A model generated the notes under the pieces. The model did no database searches, was not told where the DNA came from, and was given only the letters and a program-made list of their open reading frames with translations. This document shows positions 53,802 through 63,113 of a stretch of DNA of 64,000 bases, piece after piece. How positions within the stretch are numbered: position 1 is the first letter of the stretch; each line of letters begins with the position of its first letter. The position numbers and the translations under genes are program-made. The DNA comes from Ancylomarina sp. DW003 (GTDB lineage: Bacteria; Bacteroidota; Bacteroidia; Bacteroidales; Marinifilaceae): the NCBI RefSeq assembly GCF_029029505.1, contig NZ_JAKJSD010000014.1:1-64000 (forward strand), given 5' to 3'.

Positions 53802-54503
53802 CTGAATATAATTTTGGTTTATTATTCTTAATTAAATATGCTTTGAAAGGATTCTAAGCCTTCATATCAAGTAAAAGATTATACTCATCTTTTAAAGATT
53901 GAATTTGTTAAATGGCTTTATGAATATTTCGATTTTAGGCAGAATTGACCTTTATGATACCAATTTTCTTGTCCGTACTATATTACGAAAATTCTAGCAA
54001 AAATAAATGTTAAATTATCAGAATATTCTTCAAAGTAAAGTCTTATTTAGTTAAAGATAATTTTAATTCTTATCTAATTAGAGTTCAGCTGTAATTATTG
54101 ATTATATTGGTTGTTTAGAATCTTTCTAAACATTTGATTTTGAAGATGAATCTGATCTTTATTAACAGTATAAAATGTTTGTGAATTTTTTATTGGTATC
54201 TAAACATTCAATAGTTACTGAAGTTTTAGGTTAAAACACCTTAACAATATGGCATTGAAATCAATCAGGTTAATTCGTTAGTTTGTCCAGCAAGATATAA
54301 TATTCATCAAATGGGGGTAAAATATATTATTCAAATTTAAATAAAAGGGCATAAATTTAATAATCCAAAGCTACTAGAACTCACATGTGATTATGAAATG
54401 ATACTATTAAGATATAGATATCTTAATTCATAATACGATCCTATAATCCTCTCACCCTCCTAAAGGAGCTTTTGTTGATTTTACTTTTTTTTCAGAATTT
54501 TTG
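53802..54503. other. Long AT-rich non-coding region
   Basis: About 700 bases upstream of both the small antitoxin-like gene (minus) and the LuxR-type gene (plus). No reading frame of interest and no repeat that I can see. A short CTCC-TAAA-GGAG dyad (about 54456-54467) sits 40 bases before the LuxR-type start and could be an operator or a ribosome-site sequestering hairpin. Confidence 0.4.
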
Positions 54504-54506
54504 ATG

Positions 54507-55196
54507 ATGAGGCGAAGAAAAGAGAAGTACTGGGAAACAGATTCAGAAAAGAATATCACCAAATCTGGGATGTCAATTAAATCTTATTTTACAGGAAATA
54601 TCAAAGTTGATTTTGATGCAACTTACTTTAAAGTTGATGCAAGTAGTTTAAATTTTATTTATGCTAGTAAAAAGTGTAAAGAAATATTGAACCTGAATTC
54701 TGTTTTGATTGATAAGTGTAATTTCTTTGAATATTTAATAGAGAATATTCATGAAAATGATCTTTCTAAAATTGAAACATACTTGTCTTTAGTTCAGCAA
54801 GAAAAAGATTTTACTTTTTCAGAACTAATTAAACTGAGAGGTCGTAATGGTTTATGGAAGGATATCTATTTGAATATTGTGGTTGGAACCCGATATCCGA
54901 GTAATTTTCCAGAGCAACTTTGGGCTTGTGTAATTGACTTAACTGAGCAGTTTAATAGTAGGCAGGAAAATAAAAAGAGTTCTAATTCTGAGTTAGAATT
55001 GATTTCAACATTATCTAAACGAGAGAAAGAGATTACAAAACTTATTGTTCGAGGTTATACAGATAAGGAAATAGGAATAGCCTTAAATATCAGTTATTAT
55101 ACTGCTGATACTCATAGAAAGAATATCATTAATAAATTAAAAGTGAAAAATACCGCTTGTCTTGCTTTTATGGCAGGCAAAATTGGAATCTTCTAA
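54507..55196 (+). CDS. PAS-like LuxR-type regulator at the head of the exopolysaccharide locus
   Basis: About 229 aa from ATG 54507 (MRRRKEKYW); ATG 54504 and TTG 54501 are in frame directly before it. A PAS-like sensing domain (about 30-150) contains LNFIYASKKCKEILNLNS and the phrase LWKDIYLNIVVGTRYP. The C-terminal LuxR/GerE domain (about 168-229) has LSKREKEITKLIVRGYTDKE and SYYTADTHRKNIINKLKVKN. Domain plan like the LuxR-type gene at 9333-10094. Upstream of UpxY and in the same direction, so it probably controls the exopolysaccharide genes. Confidence 0.82.
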   Translation: MRRRKEKYWETDSEKNITKSGMSIKSYFTGNIKVDFDATYFKVDASSLNFIYASKKCKEILNLNSVLIDKCNFFEYLIENIHENDLSKIETYLSLVQQEKDFTFSELIKLRGRNGLWKDIYLNIVVGTRYPSNFPEQLWACVIDLTEQFNSRQENKKSSNSELELISTLSKREKEITKLIVRGYTDKEIGIALNISYYTADTHRKNIINKLKVKNTACLAFMAGKIGIF

Positions 55197-55565
55197 ATTA
55201 GCTTAAACTTGCTAATCTTCCGACCGATCATCTTATTTAGACTAAATTAAGATGGAAATCCTCTGCGGAAACATATGTGTTTCCAATTTTACAAACAAAT
55301 ATATTGTTCGATTTAAAGTGCGATTATAAATAAGGCATTTTAGGGCAATTGTATTCAAAATACCGTTTTTCGGGTATTGAACTTTTTTGTTAGGTACAAT
55401 AATTTTATTCGTTCAAGCTTAAATTTCGTATTAGAGAAATTTAAGAAGTGACTACAAGTAGGTCTTATTTTCAGAGAAAATGGGACTGAAAGAGCGAAGC
55501 TGTGTCAAGCCATTAAGAAATGGTACTATCTCTAAATTATTTTCAAGATTATTTTAATTATTAAT
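55197..55565 (+). other. Leader region upstream of the UpxY gene
   Basis: 369 bases. Near its start is an 18-base hairpin or dyad, GGAAACA-TATG-TGTTTCC (55267-55284). The rest is AT-rich. UpxY-type antiterminators act on the long leader of their own locus, so this region is where such recruitment would happen; I do not recognise a specific binding element. Confidence 0.4.
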
Positions 55566-56120
55566 TTGAACGCTTTGAAAATACTCAAACGAAATTATAA
55601 GTGGTACGCTATATATACTCGATCAAGATCGGAAAAAAAGTTATATACTGAACTTTTAGAAAAAGGTGTTGAATGTTATTTGCCCCTTAAGAAAGAGATG
55701 CGAGTTTGGAGCGATCGAAAAAAATGGGTTGAAAGTCCGTTGTTTACTTCCTATGTTTTTGTTAGAGTAAGTGAACGTGAATACTACGATGCGATAAGTT
55801 CTACTTGGGCTGTTCGATATGTTTGTTTTGGTGGGGTTGCTGTACCTATTCCTGATTCTCAAATTGAATCGTTAAAACTTTTTCTTGAGGATACGAAACG
55901 AAATGTTGAGTTAACTCCAAGAAGCTTGAGAAAGGGGGATCACTTAGAAGTTACAATTGGGCCCTTAAAGGGAGTTAGAGGAGAACTGTTGCAATTACGA
56001 GGCAAGAATCGCATAGTACTTCGATTTGTTAGTTTAGGTTGTTGTGTACATGCCGATATTTCTATGGAAGAAGTGAAGCGTCTGTCAGTTCCAATTGATT
56101 TAAAGTACATCGAAAGTTAA
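55566..56120 (+). CDS. UpxY/NusG-like transcription antiterminator
   Basis: 184 aa NusG paralogue that binds RNA polymerase and lets it read through long polysaccharide operons. An NGN domain (about 10-105) begins WYAIYTRSRSEKKLYTELLEKG and contains ECYLPLKKEMRVWSDRKKWV. A KOW domain (about 128-165) has KGDHLEVTIGPLKGVRGEL. Only TTG starts are available (55566 or the one three codons later, giving KILKRNYKWYAIY). It is the first gene of the exopolysaccharide locus, the standard position in Bacteroidota. Confidence 0.92.
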   Translation: MNALKILKRNYKWYAIYTRSRSEKKLYTELLEKGVECYLPLKKEMRVWSDRKKWVESPLFTSYVFVRVSEREYYDAISSTWAVRYVCFGGVAVPIPDSQIESLKLFLEDTKRNVELTPRSLRKGDHLEVTIGPLKGVRGELLQLRGKNRIVLRFVSLGCCVHADISMEEVKRLSVPIDLKYIES

Positions 56121-56355
56121 TTTGATTTTTTTTGTTTTTAAAAGAAAACAAAGCTGGAACAAGCCTTGTTCCACTATGGATCATACTTGGATAAAGCCAA
56201 AGGTGATAAAAGGAGATTAAAGTTATAATCAAAAGAACCTATCGAATAAAATAGAAACTCACCATCTACTATTTCTCTTACCTGAAGAATAAATCTTCAT
56301 GAATTTTGTGGCTCAATTTGAGCTTGTTTGATTTTACTTATATGTAGATACAACG

Positions 56356-56964
56356 ATGGCAAGTATAAAAGATAAATTATTGTCAGGGCTTGTAGGACCT
56401 GTGATCATTTCTCATCGCTATGGTAAAACTTATATTCGAAGCAAACCTAGCAAAGTGAAAAATCCTCGAACACCTGGACAGATAAATCAGCGTGGTAAAT
56501 TTAAGGCAGCAACACAGTTTGTTAGTCGTAATCTAGATACATTGATACGACCTTATTGGAATCCAGAGGGAAGAAGAAACTCTATGAGTGGTCAGAATTT
56601 GTTTTGCAAGCTCAATACTCATGCTTTTAATTCTGATGGGGATCCTGATATTACTAAGTTGAAGTTTACAACGGGAAATTTGGGAGAGATAAACAACTTG
56701 AGGTTAGAGATGGTTGACGAAACCATTATTCGTTTTATCTGGGATAATAATTCTCGAGATAAAAAAACCAGTGAAACTAATCAATTCAAAATGTTCGGAA
56801 TGAATTTAGATCTTGTAGTTCACGAATTACCTTGTGATGTAACAAGGAAACATGAATTCTTTTTACTGGATTTGAAGCAGTATACTTTTTCATATTTATT
56901 CTGTTTCTTTTGGAACCCTAGCTTGCAATTAGCATCGAAAAGTGAATGGATTGATTGTACCTAA
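56356..56964 (+). CDS. DUF6266 family protein
   Basis: 202 aa. The first 60 residues match the DUF6266 pattern, GLVGPVIISHRYGKTYIRSKPSKV then NPRTPGQINQRGKFKAA. The middle is beta-rich; the end (LLDLKQYTFSYLFCFFWN) is hydrophobic. Function of the family is unknown. It lies 235 bases after UpxY, reads in the same direction, and is an unusual passenger in an exopolysaccharide locus. Confidence 0.78.
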   Translation: MASIKDKLLSGLVGPVIISHRYGKTYIRSKPSKVKNPRTPGQINQRGKFKAATQFVSRNLDTLIRPYWNPEGRRNSMSGQNLFCKLNTHAFNSDGDPDITKLKFTTGNLGEINNLRLEMVDETIIRFIWDNNSRDKKTSETNQFKMFGMNLDLVVHELPCDVTRKHEFFLLDLKQYTFSYLFCFFWNPSLQLASKSEWIDCT

Positions 56965-57034
56965 AATGAAAGTAAGTTTTGATCAAAAACGATGAGAGAG
57001 ATAAATGATATCAAACTATTAACGGATACTTACC

Positions 57035-57406
57035 ATGGAGAAAAATTCATATATAGAAGAAATAAATAAGTTAGTTGAGGTTGGAAATTACATTTATAAA
57101 CAATTAGGACATGGATGTAAGGAAAGTATTTATAAAGAAGTTCTGGAATTGGAATTGGAATTAAGGAACATTCCGTATACACGAACAAAATTTGAGAGTC
57201 ATAAAAGATTTACTGGAAAAGAAAAATTCCTGTGTTTTGATAAAATATTCGTGGGCTTAGATACTCATTCATTTTTGTCAGAGGAACAAGAAAATACGTT
57301 TATGAATAGTTTGAGAGATGTCAAGGCTCCGATTGGAGTATTGTTCAACTTTGGATATAAAAATATGCAGTATATAAAAGTTGGTGGACAATGTGTTTTG
57401 CAATAA
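57035..57406 (+). CDS. GxxExxY family protein
   Basis: 123 aa small protein with the defining motif GCKESIY (about 28-34) preceded by LGH, then the strand IPYTRTKFESHKRF and the C-terminal PIGVLFNFGYKNMQYIKV. The family has a PD-(D/E)xK-like fold and is of unknown role; such genes are frequent early in Bacteroidota exopolysaccharide loci after UpxY, as here. Confidence 0.85.
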   Translation: MEKNSYIEEINKLVEVGNYIYKQLGHGCKESIYKEVLELELELRNIPYTRTKFESHKRFTGKEKFLCFDKIFVGLDTHSFLSEEQENTFMNSLRDVKAPIGVLFNFGYKNMQYIKVGGQCVLQ

Positions 57407-57451
57407 ATTTTAAAACTAAAAATTTGACTGTTTTATTTAAATAGAAAAGAT

Positions 57452-57739
57452 ATGAAAGAAATTCAAGACGTGAAGATGAAAATTCTTCAATACATTCTGG
57501 AAGCGACTTCTTCAATTGAAAATGACATTAAGGATAATACTTTACTTTTTGATGAAGGCTTGTTTGATTCAATGGGCTTATTATTTCTTATTGATTTTAT
57601 AAGAGATGAGTTTAAAGTTGAAACTAAGGATGATGAATTAGTTGTTGAAAATTTTTCTTCGATAAATAGCATTGCAGCTTTTATCCTAAATAAACTTGAA
57701 TTAAAAGAGCCTAAAAAAATGATCATTATACATAAATAA
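57452..57739 (+). CDS. Acyl carrier protein-like protein
   Basis: 95 aa phosphopantetheine carrier. The attachment Ser is in GLFDSMGLLFLIDFI (about residues 37-51), preceded by the acidic TLLFDE and followed by the helix pattern EFKVET-DDELV-ENFSSINSIAAFI. It ends 1 base before the asparagine synthase-like gene, so the two are translationally linked. It would carry an acyl or aminoacyl group made by the adenylate ligase encoded downstream (inference). Confidence 0.88.
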   Translation: MKEIQDVKMKILQYILEATSSIENDIKDNTLLFDEGLFDSMGLLFLIDFIRDEFKVETKDDELVVENFSSINSIAAFILNKLELKEPKKMIIIHK

Positions 57740-57740
57740 T

Positions 57741-59696
57741 ATGTGCGGTATAGCTGGCTTTTATCCATGTTTCGAAAGGGAAAAATCTGTGAAAGTTTTA
57801 AGGAGTATGTTGACTCGTATAAAACACAGAGGTCCAGATCAAAGTGGTATTCTATTAACCAATAACATTGGTTTAGGGAGTGTTCGTTTAAGTATCTTAG
57901 ATCTTGATAATGGACGCATGCCCTTGTCTAACGAAGATGATTCTAAATGGATTGTTTTTAATGGAGAGATATTTAATCATCTTGAATTAAGAAAGGATCT
58001 TGAAACGAAAGGGCATATTTTTAAAACGACAACTGATACTGAAGTTGTTTTGCATTTGTATGAAGAATATGGGGTTGATTCATTGAGTAAGTTAAATGGA
58101 CAGTTTGCTATTGCAATATGGGATACATTAAAGAAAGAGTTATTCCTTGCAAGAGATAGAGTTGGAATAAGACCTTTATTCTATTCAAAAGTAAATGATG
58201 GACTTGTGTTCGCTTCAGAAATGAAAGCGTTATTTGAACATCCAAAGATTGAAGCTCAAATTTCATCTTTGGCTTTAGCACAAATTTTTACTTTTTGGAC
58301 AACATTATCACCACAAACAATTTTTAAGGGAATTTTAGAGGTTCAACCCGGTCATTATATTTTGGCAAATTCAAAAGAGATCGTTGAGAAGAAATATTGG
58401 GAATTGCCTCTTTGTAAACAAAATGAATATCGAAATATAACTATGAACGAAGCAGTCGAAGAATTTCGCGAGCTTTTTTCAGATGCTGTTAAGATAAGAT
58501 TGCGGGCAGATGTTCCGGTTGGAGCTTACTTGAGTGGAGGTCTTGATTCTAGTATCACAACTTCATTTATCAAAAAAAATAAACAAGAACGCTTACAAAC
58601 ATTTTCTTTAGGATTCACCGATAAGGAATTTGATGAATCTGATTTTCAAAATGAGGCTGTTGAATATTTTCAAACAAATCACAATAGTATAACGTGTGAG
58701 GACAATGATATAGCAAATATATTTTCGAATATTATTTGGCATTTAGAAACACCTATATTAAGAAGTTCACCGTCTCCAATGGCTATGTTGTCTAATTTGG
58801 TTAGAAAGAATGATATAAAAGTTGTAATAACAGGAGAAGGTGCTGATGAATTATTGGGAGGATACAACATTTTTAAGGAAGCTTTAATTAGACAATTTTG
58901 GGCTAAAGACCCTAAATCCAAATTTCGCCCTTTATTATTGAAGCGATTATATCCCTATATGTCACAATTGAATGGAACACGACCTTTAAATCTATTTTTC
59001 TCTTACAAACTAACCGAAACAGATTCATTTTTGTACTCTCATTTATTAAGATGGAACAACACATCCCGAATTAAAAAATATCTTTCTGATGATATAAAGA
59101 ATGAGTTAAATGGTTACAAACCTATTGATGACTTAGAAAAAAAAATAGGCGATAAATTTAAGGATGTTGATTTACTGTTGCGAGCACAATGGCTCGAAAT
59201 TAATTTGTTTATGTCAGGTTATTTATTGTCATCTCAAGGAGATAGAATGGCAATGGCAAATTCAGTAGAAGGCAGATATCCATTTTTAGACCATCGGGTG
59301 ATTGAATTTTGTATGAAACTACCTTCGGATTATAAAATTAAGTTCTTGAATGAAAAAGTGTTACTAAAAAAAATGATGGTGGGGGAATTACCAAAAACAA
59401 TTCTAAACAGACCTAAGCAAGCTTATAGATCTCCAACTATAAATAATTTGAATTCAGCTTACATCAAAAATATGATATCGGAAAAATCAATAACATCAAC
59501 AGGTATTTTTAATTACGAAATGGTTAAAAAGCTTGCATGCAAATTGGAATCCAATAATAATATATCGGAAGTAGATAAAATGGCTTATATGGGAATTTTA
59601 TCAACTCAAATTTTAGATGATTTATTTGTTAAAAAACATAGAATCGATTTAAAAGAATCTGATTTGATTGATTGTAAATTAACCCTATTGAATTAA
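57741..59696 (+). CDS. Asparagine synthase-like glutamine amidotransferase
   Basis: 651 aa. It begins MCGIAGF, so Cys2 is the glutaminase nucleophile of the class II amidotransferase domain (about 1-200). The synthetase domain has the pyrophosphate loop LSGGLDSS (about 262-269), TGEGADELLGGY and FPFLDHRVIE-like HRV segment. Enzymes of this type adenylate a carboxylate and convert it to an amide with ammonia from glutamine. In a carrier-protein/polysaccharide setting the acceptor may be a sugar acid or carrier-bound acid rather than aspartate (inference). Confidence 0.9.
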   Translation: MCGIAGFYPCFEREKSVKVLRSMLTRIKHRGPDQSGILLTNNIGLGSVRLSILDLDNGRMPLSNEDDSKWIVFNGEIFNHLELRKDLETKGHIFKTTTDTEVVLHLYEEYGVDSLSKLNGQFAIAIWDTLKKELFLARDRVGIRPLFYSKVNDGLVFASEMKALFEHPKIEAQISSLALAQIFTFWTTLSPQTIFKGILEVQPGHYILANSKEIVEKKYWELPLCKQNEYRNITMNEAVEEFRELFSDAVKIRLRADVPVGAYLSGGLDSSITTSFIKKNKQERLQTFSLGFTDKEFDESDFQNEAVEYFQTNHNSITCEDNDIANIFSNIIWHLETPILRSSPSPMAMLSNLVRKNDIKVVITGEGADELLGGYNIFKEALIRQFWAKDPKSKFRPLLLKRLYPYMSQLNGTRPLNLFFSYKLTETDSFLYSHLLRWNNTSRIKKYLSDDIKNELNGYKPIDDLEKKIGDKFKDVDLLLRAQWLEINLFMSGYLLSSQGDRMAMANSVEGRYPFLDHRVIEFCMKLPSDYKIKFLNEKVLLKKMMVGELPKTILNRPKQAYRSPTINNLNSAYIKNMISEKSITSTGIFNYEMVKKLACKLESNNNISEVDKMAYMGILSTQILDDLFVKKHRIDLKESDLIDCKLTLLN

Positions 59697-59707
59697 AAAA
59701 TCTTAAT

Positions 59708-60685
59708 ATGGAAGAGAGAACTAAATCATTTTCAAAAGAAATATTAAAACTCGAAAATATAGAATTGGTTTGCGATGAAATTTGCCAAAAGCTTCGGTTA
59801 AATATTAAAACAGAACTAAAACGTAGAGGAGCAATTGTAGGTATTAGTGGTGGTATTGATTCATCTGTTGTTCTCGCTCTTGCTACTCGTGCCTTGGGTA
59901 AAGAGAATGTAGTTGGAATTTTGTTGCCAGAAAGGGATTCAAGTCCTGATAGTTTGATGCTTGCACAGAAATTAGCTCATAAATTTGGCGTTAAAACTTT
60001 TGTTGAAGACATTTCTCAAGCTCTTGAAGGATTTGGTTGTTATAAACGCAGAGATGAGGCAGTAACCAATGTTTTTCCAGATTTTGATCCTATACAGGAT
60101 AAAGCGAAGATCGAAATTAAACAAACGATTTCTCAAAATATACCGAATGTATTTTCATTGACTATTGTTAAACCCAATGGGACTCATATCAGTAGATTAT
60201 TGCCTTCCAAAGAATACTTGCAAATTGTAGCATCTACGAATTTTAAGCAACGTAGCAGAATGTCAATGTTGTACTATTATGCTGAAAGTCTTCATTATTC
60301 TGTTGTAGGTACACCTAATAAACATGAGGTTGAGCAAGGTTTTTTTGTAAAGTATGGCGATGGTGGAGCGGATGTTATGCCAATAGGACATCTTTATAAA
60401 ACACAGGTATACCAACTAGCAGAACATTTAGGAGTTCCTCAAGAAATTATTGATCGAACACCAACAACTGATACATATAGTGCAGAGCAAACTCAGGAAG
60501 AATTCTTTTACCAAATGCCATTTTATGAGATGGATCTTTTATGGTATGCGTGGGAGAATGATTATCAGATAGATGAAGTTGCTATGGTCTTAAATAAAGA
60601 GACGAGTGAAATTCAGAATATCTTCAAAAATTTTGAAAGAAAGAAGAAAACAACAGAATACCTTCGATTACCTCCTATTTTCTAA
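59708..60685 (+). CDS. NAD synthase-like ATP pyrophosphatase
   Basis: 325 aa, ammonia-type (no glutaminase domain). N-type PP-loop IVGISGGIDSSVVLALA (about 43-59), then VVGTPNKHEVEQGFFVKYGDGGADVMPIGHLYKTQV (about 198-233) as in NadE. The segment TPTTDTYSAEQTQEEFFYQ differs from canonical NadE, and the protein is about 50 residues longer. Its position, 12 bases after an amidotransferase and 33 before an adenylate ligase, suggests a dedicated amide or amine-transfer step in this pathway rather than cofactor synthesis. Confidence 0.8.
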   Translation: MEERTKSFSKEILKLENIELVCDEICQKLRLNIKTELKRRGAIVGISGGIDSSVVLALATRALGKENVVGILLPERDSSPDSLMLAQKLAHKFGVKTFVEDISQALEGFGCYKRRDEAVTNVFPDFDPIQDKAKIEIKQTISQNIPNVFSLTIVKPNGTHISRLLPSKEYLQIVASTNFKQRSRMSMLYYYAESLHYSVVGTPNKHEVEQGFFVKYGDGGADVMPIGHLYKTQVYQLAEHLGVPQEIIDRTPTTDTYSAEQTQEEFFYQMPFYEMDLLWYAWENDYQIDEVAMVLNKETSEIQNIFKNFERKKKTTEYLRLPPIF

Positions 60686-60717
60686 TTTGATTAATTATTA
60701 AGCAATAGTGAATTAGT

Positions 60718-62193
60718 ATGAATGTAGTTGATTACCTATTTTTAGAATCGGAGTGCCTCGATAAGGATTTTGTTATCGGGCCTAATGAAACGATAACTTA
60801 TAAACAGGTTTATAAGGATAGTATGATGCTTGCCAGCTATTTAAAAAATCTGGTAGGTGAGAAAGAAGGTATACTATTAGCCTGTGAGAATTCTATTTTT
60901 TCTATAGTAGCGTATTTGGCTATAATTAAATCTGGTAACTTTTGTATTCCTATTGATCCATTAATTGAGCAAGGTAATTTTGAATATATAGTCAAAACAA
61001 CTAAAAGTAAATGTCTTGTCTTTTCGAATAAATTTACCAAAACAATATCTAAATCGATAGATCACCAGATTAATGAAAATGAATTTCACGATATCATAAA
61101 GAATCCAGATCTAGGGATTGCTGGTTTTTCAGATGAATTTGATTCCAATAGGATAGCGGAAATTCTATATACATCAGGATCAACGGGTAAACCTAAGGGG
61201 GTAGTTATCAGCCATAAGAATATTATCGCAAATACAAATTCAATAATTGGTTATCTGAAATTAAATTCAGATGATATTATGGGAGTTGTTTTGCCCTTTT
61301 ATTACTGTTATGGTTTATCATTATTACATACGCACTTAAAAGTTGGAGCTTCTTTAGTTCTGATTAATAATTTCATCTTTTTGCCTACGGTAATAAATAA
61401 TATTAAGAATTATAAATGTACTGGTTTTGCTGGAGTTCCTAGCCATTTCCAAATTTTATTGAAGAAGTCAGAATCTTTCAAGAACACCAATTTTCCTCAC
61501 TTAAGGTATGTTACTCAAGCAGGAGGAAAACTTCATAATAATTTTATAGAGGAGTTTATTAATATTTTTCCAAGTATTGAATTTTTTGTGATGTATGGTC
61601 AAACAGAAGCCACTGCGCGCTTATCGTATTTGCCTCCTGAGAAGCTAAAAGAAAAGATTGGATCTATAGGGAAACCAATACCTGATGTTTTTTTGAAAGT
61701 ATTAAATGAGTCTTGTGAATCTGTAGAAACAGGTGGACTTGGAGAAATAGTAGCAAAGGGCGATAATATAATGCTTGGTTATTACGAGGATGAAGAAGCA
61801 ACAAAAGCCGTTTTAAAAAATGGATGGTTGTATACAGGTGATATTGGCTGGATTGATGAGGATGGTTATATTTTTTTAGAGAGCAGAAAAAAAGAAATTA
61901 TAAAAGTTGGCGGTAAACGAGTAAGTCCAAAAGAAATTGAAGAGGTTATTGTTTCCGTAAATGAAGTTGTAGACTGTACAATTACTGGCTTTCATGATGA
62001 TTTGTTAGGCGAGGCTATTAAAGCAAGTGTCGTTTTAGTAGATGACTGCGAAGAAAAACAAATCAAAAAGCAAATTTTAGAAGAGTGTTATAAAAAGCTT
62101 CAAATCTATAAGGTTCCACAACTAATATGTTTTGAAGAAAAGATACAAGTTAGTTCTTCAGGAAAAAAAATAAAACCTCATTCAATAATATAA
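60718..62193 (+). CDS. AMP-dependent acyl/aminoacyl ligase (ANL superfamily)
   Basis: 491 aa adenylating enzyme. The P-loop is ILYTSGSTGKPKGVVISHKN (about 151-170). Other ANL motifs: VMYGQTEAT (about 296-304), GWLYTGDIGWIDEDGYIFL (about 369-387) and the C-terminal Lys in SSGKKIKPHSI. It activates a carboxylic or amino acid with ATP, most likely for loading onto the carrier protein encoded upstream. No thiolation domain of its own. Substrate not predictable from the sequence. Confidence 0.9.
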   Translation: MNVVDYLFLESECLDKDFVIGPNETITYKQVYKDSMMLASYLKNLVGEKEGILLACENSIFSIVAYLAIIKSGNFCIPIDPLIEQGNFEYIVKTTKSKCLVFSNKFTKTISKSIDHQINENEFHDIIKNPDLGIAGFSDEFDSNRIAEILYTSGSTGKPKGVVISHKNIIANTNSIIGYLKLNSDDIMGVVLPFYYCYGLSLLHTHLKVGASLVLINNFIFLPTVINNIKNYKCTGFAGVPSHFQILLKKSESFKNTNFPHLRYVTQAGGKLHNNFIEEFINIFPSIEFFVMYGQTEATARLSYLPPEKLKEKIGSIGKPIPDVFLKVLNESCESVETGGLGEIVAKGDNIMLGYYEDEEATKAVLKNGWLYTGDIGWIDEDGYIFLESRKKEIIKVGGKRVSPKEIEEVIVSVNEVVDCTITGFHDDLLGEAIKASVVLVDDCEEKQIKKQILEECYKKLQIYKVPQLICFEEKIQVSSSGKKIKPHSII

Positions 62194-62255
62194 ATTAGGT
62201 GTAAACTTAAAAGATTATTGAATAAGGTAAAACTATAAAATCAAACTATACACAT

Positions 62256-63035
62256 ATGAGATTTAATAAATTGATTATTTTTCTTCTCATGCTTTCAGTT
62301 GTTTCATGTATACCTCAGAAGAAAACAATTTACATGAGAGATGTAAGCGGGAAAAAAGAGTATATAAACCTATATACAAAAGCTATTGAAGTTACTGAAG
62401 CATATACTATTCTGAGGGGGGATTATATTTACATTAGAGTTTTAACTCCTGACGAAGCTGTTGCTAGTCTTTATAATCTTAATGTTGGTCAGATGAATAT
62501 GAATGGCACGGGAGACCCAAGTAGTTTAAGATTTCAGAGTTATCAGGTTGGTGATGAAGGTTCGATTGATTTCCCATATGTTGGAGAGGTTAAAGTTACT
62601 GGGTTGACTGTAAAGGAAGTGAAAGCAAAGATGCAAGATATTCTTAAAAAACATATCGATACTTTTACGCTTCAGGTTCAATTGACCAATACACAGTTCA
62701 CCGTATTGGGAGAAGTGAATAATCCTGGTCAGTATAATATGAGTAAGGATCAGATTACTGTTTTCGAAGCAATATCGCAAGCTGGAGATTTAACCATCTA
62801 TGGAAAGAGAAAAAAAGTGAGAATTGTGAGGCCTTCTAATGAGGGAACAAAAACAATTACTGTAGATCTGACAGATTTAAATCTTATTGATAGCCAGAAT
62901 TATTTTATCCAGCCTAATGACTTGATATATGTAGAACCAATTAAAGCCCAGATGTTTGGGTTTGGTGAAACATTCTCTTTGAGTTTAATCACAAGTTTAA
63001 TAAGCTTTTTCTTACTAGCTAATTCATTAAGATAG
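62256..63035 (+). CDS. Polysaccharide export outer-membrane lipoprotein (Wza-like)
   Basis: 259 aa. Lipobox VVSC (lipidated Cys at about 18) after a short signal. Poly_export domain (about 50-130) with ILRGDYIYIRVLTPDEAV, then an SLBB domain beginning FTVLGEVNNPGQYNMSKDQ (about 149-167), and a final hydrophobic helix (about 240-258). It forms the outer-membrane exit channel together with the Wzc-like protein encoded next. Starts the export part of the locus. Confidence 0.93.
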   Translation: MRFNKLIIFLLMLSVVSCIPQKKTIYMRDVSGKKEYINLYTKAIEVTEAYTILRGDYIYIRVLTPDEAVASLYNLNVGQMNMNGTGDPSSLRFQSYQVGDEGSIDFPYVGEVKVTGLTVKEVKAKMQDILKKHIDTFTLQVQLTNTQFTVLGEVNNPGQYNMSKDQITVFEAISQAGDLTIYGKRKKVRIVRPSNEGTKTITVDLTDLNLIDSQNYFIQPNDLIYVEPIKAQMFGFGETFSLSLITSLISFFLLANSLR

Positions 63036-63113
63036 TAAGTTCTAATTTTCTCGATAAGCTTATATTTTATTTCAAATCCATTTTATTAATCCTCATATTT
63101 ATAAACTAAGATT

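Noticed and set aside
53257-54503. RES-domain toxin partner for the antitoxin-like gene
   Set aside because: No reading frame on either strand in the flanks is long enough or shows a RES-like pattern.
56356-56964. DUF6266 gene as evidence for a prophage
   Set aside because: No phage structural, lysis or integrase genes are present, and the surroundings are exopolysaccharide genes.
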